DNA of 64,000 bases from Vibrio ordalii ATCC 33509 (lineage in GTDB: Bacteria; Pseudomonadota; Gammaproteobacteria; Enterobacterales; Vibrionaceae): contig AEZC01000217.1 in NCBI GenBank assembly GCA_000257205.1, forward strand, positions 1 to 64,000, written 5' to 3'. A program made the translations under genes and the position numbers. This document shows, piece after piece, positions 1 to 8,052 of the stretch. The notes beneath the pieces were generated by a model. It searched no databases and was not told where the DNA came from. It saw only the letters and a program-made list of their open reading frames with translations. How positions within the stretch are numbered: position 1 is the first letter of the stretch; each line of letters begins with the position of its first letter.

Positions 1-66
1 TTTATGATGCGCTTACAACCTAGCCACCGTTATGTTGTTTTCCTCTTTGATTTTGGGATGTAAATT

Positions 67-1227
67 ATGAAAAATATCAAGTCTATAGTCTTTATTTCTG
101 CAGCTTGCTTATCTTTTATGCCCCTGATAAGTCAGGCAACACCGGTTGTGGTTCCCAACCCTCCTCAGCTTTCTGCGAAAGGTTATGTTTTGATCGATTT
201 CCATACAGGCACTGTTTTAGTGGAACATAACGCGCACACCAAGCTAAACCCGGCGAGCCTTACGAAATTGATGACCGCTTATGTGGCTGGGCAAGAGATG
301 AAACTTGGCAATATCACGGCCAGCGACCAAGCGGTGATTAGCCAACGAGCTTGGGCTAAAAACTTTCCTGACTCTTCAAAAATGTTTATCGAAGTCGGCA
401 CTAAAGTGAACATGATGGATCTATACCGAGGCCTAATTGTTCAGTCTGGAAACGATGCAAGTGTAGCGATTGCGGAGCATATTGCTGGCTCAGAGAATGC
501 CTTTGTCAATCTCATGAATTCTTGGGCTTCAACTCTTGGCTTAAAAAATACAGCGTTTACCAACCCTCATGGGCTAGACAGTTCAGGCTTACACAGCACG
601 CCTTATGACATTGCGCAAGCGATAATTCGTGACCTACCGGAAATATACCCGCTCTACAGTGAAACCGCGTTTACCTACAATGGGATAACGCAATACAACC
701 GTAATGGGCTATTGCGCGACCGCAGTCTTAATGTTGATGGTATGAAAACTGGCTATACCAGCGGTGCGGGCTTTAGCCTGACTACATCAGCAACTCAGGG
801 TGATATGCGATTAATCTCTGTCGTGATGGGTTCAAACAGTGCGAAAAGTCGTGAAGCGGATAGTAAACAGCTGCTGAGCTACGGCTTTCGGTTTTTTGAA
901 ACCGTTGCACCACACCAAGCTGGCATGCCTCTAGAACAGGCGCGTATTTGGATGGGAAAAAGTGATCAGTTGGCCGTTGGCGTTGCTGAAACTCACTATT
1001 TGACGCTCACCAAAGGTGAAATATCATCACTTAAAGGATTGATTTCACTTAATGGCAATTTACAAGCGCCAATCGAAAAAAATGATGTAGTAGGTAAAGT
1101 GATTTATCAAGTGGGTGACCGCTCTGTGGGTGAAGTTCCTTTGGTTGCATTAGAGAGCGTTGATAAAGGCAGTTGGTTTAAACGTATGATCGATAGCCTT
1201 AAGCGTTTATGGGTAAGTTGGTTTTAA
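67..1227 (+). CDS. D-alanyl-D-alanine carboxypeptidase (PBP5/6 family, S11)
   Basis: This is a periplasmic peptidoglycan DD-carboxypeptidase that removes the terminal D-Ala from stem pentapeptides. All three penicillin-binding signatures are visible: SLTK with Ser64 and Lys67, SGN at 127-129, and KTG at 227-229. An N-terminal signal peptide (about residues 1-24) ends near SQA. The last 20 residues alternate bulky hydrophobic and basic residues (KRMIDSLKRLWVSWF), the amphipathic helix that anchors PBP5-type enzymes to the inner membrane. At 386 aa it matches the family length. Vibrios usually carry a main dacA elsewhere in the rlpA/lipoate region, so this may be a paralogue; I therefore give no symbol. 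It stands alone, with no gene overlapping it. Confidence 0.92.
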   Translation: MKNIKSIVFISAACLSFMPLISQATPVVVPNPPQLSAKGYVLIDFHTGTVLVEHNAHTKLNPASLTKLMTAYVAGQEMKLGNITASDQAVISQRAWAKNFPDSSKMFIEVGTKVNMMDLYRGLIVQSGNDASVAIAEHIAGSENAFVNLMNSWASTLGLKNTAFTNPHGLDSSGLHSTPYDIAQAIIRDLPEIYPLYSETAFTYNGITQYNRNGLLRDRSLNVDGMKTGYTSGAGFSLTTSATQGDMRLISVVMGSNSAKSREADSKQLLSYGFRFFETVAPHQAGMPLEQARIWMGKSDQLAVGVAETHYLTLTKGEISSLKGLISLNGNLQAPIEKNDVVGKVIYQVGDRSVGEVPLVALESVDKGSWFKRMIDSLKRLWVSWF

Positions 1228-1386
1228 ATACTCATCATGTAAGGCACCAGCGAGCCTTTCTCTGGTGTCACTTACTCGTTTAACTTGGAAAATTTGAATA
1301 GCCTCTAACCTGCCACTGACATCATCGCGACTTGTTTTTGTCACTCTGCACCACTACAAGCGCTGATAACAGAAAGAGGATAGACA

Positions 1387-1731
1387 ATGGAGTTTAGCGA
1401 GGAAGATCGCCAAGCCTTATACAATGCGTGGATGTCACAAAAGGCCAAAATGCATTTAACTCAAATGGAAATGGCCAAGCGGCTTAACCTCACTCAACTT
1501 GAATTTTCCCATCTTTTACGCGGAGATAGCCCTTTATCAATGCCGTTTATTAGCCAATTTTGTCGTCATCTGCATATTGAGCCGCACAGGATATTGCCGA
1601 GTTTTAAACAGACCGCCACCAGCGAGGTAAAAGCGATCTGTTTAAAAAACCGGATAAGCGTTGATGGTGATATCCAGCATGTGTCGATAGAAGGTAATCA
1701 AGTGATCATTGAATACATTCATTATGCCTAA
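1387..1731 (+). CDS. Small HTH (XRE-like) DNA-binding protein
   Basis: A 114-aa protein with a Cro/C1-type helix-turn-helix at about residues 18-62 (TQMEMAKRLNLTQLEFSHLL, then a recognition-helix region ending near IEPHRILP). The remaining 45 residues form a short beta-rich tail of unknown role. The start is supported by AGAGGA at 1375-1380, six bases before ATG. It sits alone between the carboxypeptidase and a convergent membrane-protein gene, so the context does not indicate a target. It could be an orphan regulator or the antitoxin-like remnant of a pair; no toxin-like partner is visible beside it. Confidence 0.75.
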   Translation: MEFSEEDRQALYNAWMSQKAKMHLTQMEMAKRLNLTQLEFSHLLRGDSPLSMPFISQFCRHLHIEPHRILPSFKQTATSEVKAICLKNRISVDGDIQHVSIEGNQVIIEYIHYA

Positions 1732-1765
1732 TTACTGGCCACAGCAGCTTGTTACACACCCGCTG

Positions 1766-2323
1766 TTATAGTTTTGTTTGTTGCTGATGGGCAGCGACTG
1801 CCGTGAGTTTATCGGCGCGGAAAAGCTTGTAAGCCATAATGCCAATAACCAACGCTTTGATGATCATCATTTGTGGGTTACCGAAATAGGCGGCCATACC
1901 AACAAACCCCGATAAGAACATGAGCAAACGGAACCTTTTCAGGTCAGTCATATACAGCGCCAACAAAATTAACGCGAGATCGCCAAACTGCAAGGCTTCG
2001 GCAAGTGTAGGGTTATTGATAAAGCTGCTTACGGCCACATAAGCAATATAAAGAATGCCGCTCGCCATCAAAGCCGCAGCAGAATTGATCACCATTTTGC
2101 TGGTGTTAGTAAAATCTTTCACATATCGATAGGCGTTAATGGCACCAACCGACAGGTTAAGGATCACTTTAGGCCACCAACCCATCAAAATTGACCAAGC
2201 AATGTCATTCGCAGCCGAAGCAAATGCAGCATAGCGAGTAAACTTCATCGAATTAAAAATAGTGAGTGATATATAGAATGCGACAGATGTCCATCCTAAT
2301 ACTTCGCGTAATATATCAAGCAA
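1766..2323 (-). CDS. Predicted inner-membrane protein, function unknown
   Basis: A 185-aa hydrophobic protein with about five to six predicted membrane segments and short loops; the C-terminal tail (HQQQTKL) is polar. It faintly resembles small YgjV-type inner-membrane proteins, but I cannot assign it firmly. The only in-frame start near the upstream purine-rich site (AAGAGA at about 2331-2336) is TTG at 2323; the nearby ATG at 2328 is out of frame. It converges with the HTH gene, and no partner gene shares its strand closely. Confidence 0.7.
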   Translation of the reverse strand: MLDILREVLGWTSVAFYISLTIFNSMKFTRYAAFASAANDIAWSILMGWWPKVILNLSVGAINAYRYVKDFTNTSKMVINSAAALMASGILYIAYVAVSSFINNPTLAEALQFGDLALILLALYMTDLKRFRLLMFLSGFVGMAAYFGNPQMMIIKALVIGIMAYKLFRADKLTAVAAHQQQTKL

Positions 2324-2566
2324 AACATGGTCTCTTTTTACATAGAATCATCATCCACAACAATGAAACTATCTGCTACTAATAAGGCCAGTAGTGGTTT
2401 ATAAACCCACCACATAGCCGTTGGGCGCAGGATAATATCACGGCATTCGGTATAAATCCTAGAAAAGACTCTTATCCTCTACACTTAACCGATTGGTTGC
2501 ATCAAACGACGCTATTTTGAATATTTATAGCCAAACAACTTGGAGTTTTAGGTAGCAAGGAAATCG

Positions 2567-2962
2567 TTATTGTGCGAACTCTTTGAGTGCCGCCATCGCC
2601 TTTTCTGCCTTCTCTTTTTGTACAAAAATATGGTCATGATAATAGCCCGCAATCACATTAGCGCTGATGCCATACGAAGCTAGCTTAGTTGCAAAAGCGG
2701 CCGTTAAACCCACTGCCTCTAAACTTGAATGAACCGTCAGCGTAATTAAGCTGAATACCGATTCAAAATCGAGCTGCGCCGCAACAGCCTTTTGCTGCTC
2801 AATGACCAAGGTCAGCCCTTCACGCTCTTGAAATGTCGCCACGGGTTCTAAATGCAAATAATCGGCTAATGCCCCCTGCACAGTGCAAAACACATAACTT
2901 CCGCCCACCAACTCGGGTGACATGGATTGCAGTAAAACCTCTAAATCAGTAATCGCTGTCAT
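2567..2962 (-). CDS. ACT-domain protein
   Basis: A 131-aa cytosolic protein built from two ACT-like halves: residues about 10-60 (the ELVGGSYVFCTV strand with an ALADYL helix) and 65-128 (FSLITLTVHSSLEAVGLTAAFA, then a C-terminal helix). This is the layout of the ACT_3/ACT_7 small-protein family, which is thought to bind amino acids or other small ligands. No catalytic domain is attached. It is a single-gene transcription unit on the minus strand, with about 250 bases without genes on either side. Ligand and partner are unknown. Confidence 0.78.
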   Translation of the reverse strand: MTAITDLEVLLQSMSPELVGGSYVFCTVQGALADYLHLEPVATFQEREGLTLVIEQQKAVAAQLDFESVFSLITLTVHSSLEAVGLTAAFATKLASYGISANVIAGYYHDHIFVQKEKAEKAMAALKEFAQ

Positions 2963-3211
2963 ATTTTTTTCTCATTCAAATTGAAGTCGAAGTGCAGAGT
3001 AAAGCCCTCTGTGGAATAAGTGAAATTAATAATATTAATGGTTAATTAGTCATTCTTATTGAATAGAACATCACTTAAGTTCTATGGCGACTTTAGGCTA
3101 GCTGTCTGCGCACGAAAAACTTAAAACAACTCAGTTGATCACACTTGTACTGCAATCAATTGAGCCTTTGGTATTAGATAGTTAGAATAGCGTTCACTTT
3201 GAGGAGCGATT

Positions 3212-3799
3212 ATGTCTATCGAGTTCTACAACCAAAATGCCCAACTGTTTTTTGCATCGACTAAAGAAGTAGATACCCATTCGCTGATGGAACACTTTAC
3301 GCCCCATATTCCAAAAGGGGGCGTCATCCTTGATGCTGGTTGTGGTTCTGGCAGAGATGCAAAAAGTTTCATTGAGCAGGGTTATAAAGTGGTGGCATTT
3401 GACGCCAGTGAAGAATTAGCAAGCTTAGCATCTCAACTGCTTCAAATTCCGGTCACCGTTTCAACCTTTGCTGATTTTCAAAGTGATCAATCTTTTGATG
3501 GTATTTGGGCTTGCGCATCGTTACTGCATGTCGGTGAGTTGGATCTTCCAGATACCTTTACTCATTTAGCTTCTCAGCTAAAACCATTAGCCCCTCTATA
3601 TTGTTCTTTTAAATATGGGACAGGGGAAGTGGAACGAGATGGCCGTCGATTTACCAACGGTGATGAACAGCGTTTAGCACAATGGATCGCTCATGCCCCA
3701 TTGAATGTGGCAAAAATCTGGATAACCAATGATTTAAGAGCGGATCGCCAAAATGAACAATGGTTAAATGCCATTTTGATAAAAAGTGAAGAGCGATGA
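3212..3799 (+). CDS. Class I SAM-dependent methyltransferase
   Basis: A 195-aa Rossmann-fold methyltransferase. Motif I is clear (ILDAGCGSGRDAKSF, about residues 38-52), followed by the acidic end of strand 2 (VVAFDAS) and a motif IV region (FDGIWACASLLHV). It lacks the DPPY or NPPF motif of typical N6-adenine/N4-cytosine DNA methyltransferases, so a small molecule, protein or other substrate is more likely than DNA. GAGGAG lies just before ATG. Its stop codon overlaps the start of the helicase gene by four bases (ATGA), so the two are almost certainly co-translated. That coupling links it functionally to the helicase; its substrate is unknown. Confidence 0.88.
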   Translation: MSIEFYNQNAQLFFASTKEVDTHSLMEHFTPHIPKGGVILDAGCGSGRDAKSFIEQGYKVVAFDASEELASLASQLLQIPVTVSTFADFQSDQSFDGIWACASLLHVGELDLPDTFTHLASQLKPLAPLYCSFKYGTGEVERDGRRFTNGDEQRLAQWIAHAPLNVAKIWITNDLRADRQNEQWLNAILIKSEER

Positions 3800-6723
3800 G
3801 CGCTCATAGAAACAAGGGTCAGGCCACTTTATATAGCGGCCCAAAATTAAGTGCGGGAGGAAAACAAGACCCGCTACTTACTAAGTTAATCCAAGCCATT
3901 AACCATGCTAGTGAAATAGAGATCTCGGTTTCTTTCGTTCAACCTTCCGGATTGGATTTACTATTTGACCCTATTCTTGACGCTCTAAAAAGTGGAGCCT
4001 CACTCAAATTACTGACTTCGGACTATCTAGCAATAACCCACCCAGTCGCATTACGACGCCTTATGATATTGGCGGAACGTGGAGCGCAATGCCGTATTTT
4101 CACTTGTGAAAGTCAACATAGCTTTCATATGAAATCCTACATTTTTGTTAAAACAGAACAAGGAACCATCAGTGAAGGGTGTGCTTGGGTCGGTTCAAAT
4201 AACATCAGTAAAACAGCATTGCTACAAAGCTATGAGTGGGCTTTACGCCACGATTTTGAGCAACCAGCCACTTCACCCGCAGCGCAAGAATTTGAATATA
4301 TTCGTGAGCAGTTTTCAGCTATTTTTTCTCATGAACAGAGTATGACTCTCTCCCATCACTGGATAGACGACTACTTACTGCGCTACAAAAAACTGTCAAT
4401 GCAACGTTCATTAACACTGTTGGATGGAGCCGATGAAGCACCGGAGATCCCTACCCCAAACTCAATGCAAGTGTTGGCTTTATCAGCGCTCAACCAGAGC
4501 CGTGAACAAGGCTATGTACGTGGGTTGGTTGTCTTAGCGACTGGAATGGGAAAAACATGGTTAGCCGCTTTTGATGCTCAACAGATGCAAGCAAAACGTG
4601 TCTTGTTTGTTGCCCATCGAGAAGAGATTCTGACTCAAGCTGAAAGCACATTTAGTAAATTAATACCTAACGCTAAAACTGGCTTATACAACGGATCTGA
4701 AAAAACAGAGGAAGCTGATTATCTTTTTGCTTCAGTCGCCACCTTAGGTAAAAAAGCGCAGTTAGCGCGCTTCAAAGCCGATGATTTTGACTATATTATT
4801 GTCGATGAATTTCATCACGCAAGTGCGCGTAGTTACCGAGATTTACTCGCTTATTTCCAACCAGCGTTTCTTTTAGGCTTAACCGCAACACCAGAGCGCT
4901 CTGATCAAGCCGATATATTATCGCTTTGCGACAACAATTTAGTGTTTGAGCGTAACTTGGTGCATGGCATTGATGAGAAAATTTTAGTGCCATTTCATTA
5001 CTACGGTATTTACGATCAATTCGTCGATTATCAAGAAATCCCTTGGCGCAATGGCAAATTTGACCCCACAGCTTTGGACAGTGCATTTGCAACCAAGCAG
5101 CGTGCCGAACATATTTATCAACATTGGTTTGACAGAAAACAACAGCGCACATTAGCTTTCTGTATTTCTAAACGTCATGCCGATTACATGGCGAAATACT
5201 TTTCCAAACAAGGCGTTCGCGCTATCGCTGTCTATAGTGACTCTCAAATACGTCGAAACGACGCCTTAAAACAGTTGAATGAAGGAAGCATCGACATTCT
5301 TTTTTCTGTCGACCTATTCAATGAAGGAACCGATCTACCAGCGATTGATACCATTTTGATGATTCGTCCCACCGAATCAAAAATACTCTTTTTACAGCAA
5401 TTAGGCCGCGGTTTGCGCCAATCTCCGAGTACAGGTAAACAGCAATTACTGGTGTTAGATTTTATCGGTAATCACTCTTCATTTTTAAATAGGCCAGCAA
5501 CCCTACTCAATGTGGGTTCACTGAAAGAAATAGTCAAAACGATCAACCAAACTACTTCGTTAGCGGCTGGTTGCTATGTCAACTTTGATCCACAACTGCT
5601 GCAATTTTGGCAAACCTTAGCAAAACAGATACGTTCAACTGCGGCTGAAGATTACCAAGATCTTAAGCATCAACTGGCACACCGACCGAGTGCCGCCGAG
5701 TTTTTCCACCATGGTTATGATCTCAGTAAAGTACGCCGCTCGATGAAAAGTTGGTTTAGGTTCGTGGCAGACCAAGAAAGTGACTTAGCACTGACTCAAC
5801 GACTGACGAAACATGGCGATTTTTTGCTCAAAGCAGTCGAAATCACAGCGATGAGCAAATGCTTTAAAGCCGTTTTACTTGAAGCACTATTAGAGCTTGA
5901 TGGTTTGCGAAAGCCCCCGACATTGAATGAGCTAGCGATTCAAAGTCATAAAGTGCTATCACGTAGACCTGATTTAATGCGACGAGATCTCACCGAACAA
6001 GCCAAGCAATTTAGCGCAACAGGATCCGAATGGCTAAATTACTGGAATCGAAACCCAGTCAAAGCGTTTACAAGCCCAGACTCTTCTGGCCATGCATGGT
6101 TTAAGGTGGATAATCACCGCTTTTTACCCACTTTTGCTGTAGACAATGCCGATTTGCCACAGCTTCATGATCTTATTCAAGAACTTGTCGATTTGCGTTT
6201 TGCCGAATACATACAGCGAGTCAGTAAGCAAGAAGCACACTCAAACTCGAAGCCAATCCAAACTTCGGCCAAGATCCTTCCGTTGCCAAGCCAAGCAAAC
6301 GAAAAAGGTATCTATTTGCCCCTCTACCCCGATCTAAAAATTGCTTGCGGTCATTTCAAGCAAGGTACTCATGATACGCAAGAGCAATATTTAGTCGCCG
6401 CTGGTTACGGTAAGCTTGATCCAACAAGACATTTCATTGCCCCCGCTTCAGGTAACTCAATGAATGGAGGTAAAAACCCGATTCAAGATGGTGATTTACT
6501 ACTACTTGAATGGGTCACACCAAAGAGCGCTGGTTCAATTTCTAATCTGGTCATGGCGATTGAAACTCAAGATGAAACGGGAGATAACCACTACTTGCTA
6601 CGCGTAGTACGCAAAATGGGACCAAACCATTATCAGCTTGAAGCACAAAACGCTGACTACGCTCCTATGCTTGCAACCGACAGCATGCGCACTTTTGCTC
6701 GGCTCAAAGCCATCCTCCGTTAA
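3796..6723 (+). CDS. PLD-nuclease-like / SF2 helicase / DUF3427 protein with C-terminal S24-like domain
   Basis: A 975-aa multidomain protein. Residues about 1-180 form a phospholipase-D-like domain with one HxK motif (His111, Lys113) and the following GSNN (133-136), as in helicase-associated PLD nucleases. Residues about 220-560 are an SF2 helicase core: Walker A ATGMGKT (248-254), Walker B/DExH variant VDEFH (336-340), motif III LTATPER (362-368) and motif VI QLGRGLRQ (535-542). DUF3427 fills about 570-830. The last 130 residues resemble LexA/UmuD S24 domains: SGNSM with Ser888, DGDLLLLEW, and a C-terminal strand where the catalytic Lys appears to be Arg936. It is translationally coupled to the upstream methyltransferase. 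Defence against foreign DNA or DNA-damage processing is inferred from the domains, not shown. Confidence 0.9.
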   Translation: MSAHRNKGQATLYSGPKLSAGGKQDPLLTKLIQAINHASEIEISVSFVQPSGLDLLFDPILDALKSGASLKLLTSDYLAITHPVALRRLMILAERGAQCRIFTCESQHSFHMKSYIFVKTEQGTISEGCAWVGSNNISKTALLQSYEWALRHDFEQPATSPAAQEFEYIREQFSAIFSHEQSMTLSHHWIDDYLLRYKKLSMQRSLTLLDGADEAPEIPTPNSMQVLALSALNQSREQGYVRGLVVLATGMGKTWLAAFDAQQMQAKRVLFVAHREEILTQAESTFSKLIPNAKTGLYNGSEKTEEADYLFASVATLGKKAQLARFKADDFDYIIVDEFHHASARSYRDLLAYFQPAFLLGLTATPERSDQADILSLCDNNLVFERNLVHGIDEKILVPFHYYGIYDQFVDYQEIPWRNGKFDPTALDSAFATKQRAEHIYQHWFDRKQQRTLAFCISKRHADYMAKYFSKQGVRAIAVYSDSQIRRNDALKQLNEGSIDILFSVDLFNEGTDLPAIDTILMIRPTESKILFLQQLGRGLRQSPSTGKQQLLVLDFIGNHSSFLNRPATLLNVGSLKEIVKTINQTTSLAAGCYVNFDPQLLQFWQTLAKQIRSTAAEDYQDLKHQLAHRPSAAEFFHHGYDLSKVRRSMKSWFRFVADQESDLALTQRLTKHGDFLLKAVEITAMSKCFKAVLLEALLELDGLRKPPTLNELAIQSHKVLSRRPDLMRRDLTEQAKQFSATGSEWLNYWNRNPVKAFTSPDSSGHAWFKVDNHRFLPTFAVDNADLPQLHDLIQELVDLRFAEYIQRVSKQEAHSNSKPIQTSAKILPLPSQANEKGIYLPLYPDLKIACGHFKQGTHDTQEQYLVAAGYGKLDPTRHFIAPASGNSMNGGKNPIQDGDLLLLEWVTPKSAGSISNLVMAIETQDETGDNHYLLRVVRKMGPNHYQLEAQNADYAPMLATDSMRTFARLKAILR

Positions 6724-6923
6724 TATTGCATGCTTCCTGACGCCCGGTTGGGAAATAAACATAAAACCAAAATAACCACCCGTTGTTTTGTGACGGTTAG
6801 CAAATAAATAGACGATAAATTTGCGCTTGAAATAGCGATTCAAATCACCTTTTCAGCGCATTTACTCCCATAAATCTTCTTCACACATCACATAAAACCG
6901 CGCGAATGTCACTGGCCACGGTT

Positions 6924-6947
6924 TATTTCCATTTGGAAGTGGAAATA
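6924..6947. promoter_or_regulatory. Inverted repeat upstream of the DUF2620/DgaEF operon (candidate operator)
   Basis: Perfect 8-base arms TATTTCCA (6924-6931) and TGGAAATA (6940-6947) flank an 8-base centre that itself begins with a nested TTCCA/TGGAA palindrome. It lies about 70 bases before the GTG start of the first operon gene. Position and symmetry fit a binding site for a dimeric regulator, perhaps the PRD regulator encoded at the operon end; this is inference. Confidence 0.45.
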
Positions 6948-7016
6948 GGGCCTATCTACCCTTGCTCCCTTTTACGCTATTTTCTTCTCCAAGCTAAACA
7001 TTTGGAGAACCCCACG

Positions 7017-7379
7017 GTGCAAAACTCTCAACCCATTAGCATGGATGATGCACAGATTATAGAGCTTGGTTTGTCGCTCACAGAACGAGCCATTGCCTTG
7101 CTTAATTCACACGCTATCTACCCCGATTCGCTACAGAAAAAAATGCTCGAAACACACATCAAAGCGATGGTTTGGCGCTCATTTAGCGGTGAATCGTTGC
7201 CTGAACTCGATATGGAGATGTTTGATGAAATCTCTCCCATTTGTTTCACCTTGGCCGAGCAAGTGTGTCGTTGGATAGAGAACCTCGCTTATGAAGAAGC
7301 GCATCTGCTTTCGGTCCATTTTGAAGTAGCTAAAGAAAACGAATTAAACCCAACAGCAGGAGAAACAACATGTCAGTAA
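7017..7379 (+). CDS. Stand-alone PRD-domain protein (YhfY / EF_0829 type)
   Basis: A small cytosolic protein of 120 aa from GTG at 7017, which has GGAG at 7004-7007 and a 9-base spacer; the open frame extends further upstream but without a comparable ribosome site. The sequence is one PTS-regulation domain (PRD)-like helical fold without DNA-binding or EII domains. Such orphan PRD proteins sit first in the conserved DUF2620-DUF4312-DUF4311-DUF4310 clusters (EF_0829/AHA_3910) and beside DUF2620 in the E. coli yhf operon. It overlaps the next gene by 10 bases, so it belongs to the same transcript. PRDs are normally phosphorylated on His by PTS proteins, so it may gate the transporter; that role is inferred. 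Confidence 0.72.
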   Translation: MQNSQPISMDDAQIIELGLSLTERAIALLNSHAIYPDSLQKKMLETHIKAMVWRSFSGESLPELDMEMFDEISPICFTLAEQVCRWIENLAYEEAHLLSVHFEVAKENELNPTAGETTCQ

Positions 7380-7738
7380 TCAAAGTCGTTATTGGTGATC
7401 GCATGGGCAAAGGTCAAAAAGTAGGATCTGGTGCTCAAGCGGCAGGCGCTGAAGTGACCGTTATTCCCGGCATGGCCGCAGACATGAAGTTAGGTGATGT
7501 CATGCATCAGCAGCAAGCCGATTTAGGGATCTCTTTTTGCGGCAGCGGCGGCGCTGGTGCTATCACAGCGCAAACAAAATATGGCTATCAATGTCGTTAT
7601 GGAATGCGCTCTGTTGAGGAAGGGATAACCGCGATCAATGAAGGCTGCGTGGTTTTGGGTTTCGGCTTTATGGATAAAGAAGAGCTGGGCGAAAAACTGG
7701 TGAAGGCGTTTGTGGCTAAGCATGGCGTCAAAGCATGA
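7370..7738 (+). CDS. DUF2620 protein (YhfU / EF_0830 type)
   Basis: A 122-aa soluble protein, glycine-rich at the N-terminus (GDRMGKGQKVGSGAQAAG, 9-26) with a second glycine-rich stretch after Cys57 (FCGSGGAGA, 56-64). No membrane segments. It matches DUF2620, a family always found with DUF4310/4311/4312 or with YhfT-type transporters, so it is probably the cytosolic component of an uptake system. Alternating beta strand/helix and an exposed Cys recall PTS EIIB folds, but I see no true EIIB signature. It overlaps the PRD gene upstream by 10 bases and the DUF4312 gene downstream by 4 bases, indicating tight coupling. Confidence 0.85.
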   Translation: MSVIKVVIGDRMGKGQKVGSGAQAAGAEVTVIPGMAADMKLGDVMHQQQADLGISFCGSGGAGAITAQTKYGYQCRYGMRSVEEGITAINEGCVVLGFGFMDKEELGEKLVKAFVAKHGVKA

Positions 7739-8028
7739 AAGAGCAGTTAACCACTAAGGTAACCGTGAGTGGCAAGGGCGAAACAAAGCAGCAGGCTTTT
7801 GCCGCGGCTTTAAGCCAAGTACAACCCACGTTACTTAAGAATAACGCAAAAGTGCTCCTCCGGATTGAGCCGTTAGACGTCAACGTTTTGCAAGCAGAAG
7901 AGAAAGTAAAGCGAGAGAAATTCCTTTTCTTCTTTCTTGCAAGAGATCGACGCCAATACAGCGTCAAGCTAGAGGTTACGGTCAGCCTGACCCACATCGA
8001 TGTGGAACAGGTCGATTTCAAACGTTAA
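7735..8028 (+). CDS. DUF4312 protein (EF_0831 type)
   Basis: A 97-aa soluble protein with no signal peptide; the N-terminal half reads as strand-helix-strand (TTKVTVSGKGETKQQAFAAAL) and the middle is basic (EEKVKREKFLFFFLARDRR). It fits DUF4312, which has no known activity and occurs only in this operon type. The ATG overlaps the DUF2620 stop by four bases. The basic/aromatic patch near residues 58-72 could contact the membrane partner, but this is speculation. Small size and conservation in the cassette support it as a real gene. Confidence 0.83.
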   Translation: MKEQLTTKVTVSGKGETKQQAFAAALSQVQPTLLKNNAKVLLRIEPLDVNVLQAEEKVKREKFLFFFLARDRRQYSVKLEVTVSLTHIDVEQVDFKR

Positions 8029-8052
8029 CAGGTCACTATAAGGATCCCTGAC

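Noticed and set aside
3212..3799. Methyltransferase as a DNA modification enzyme of a restriction system
   Set aside because: No DPPY/NPPF catalytic motif and no specificity domain.
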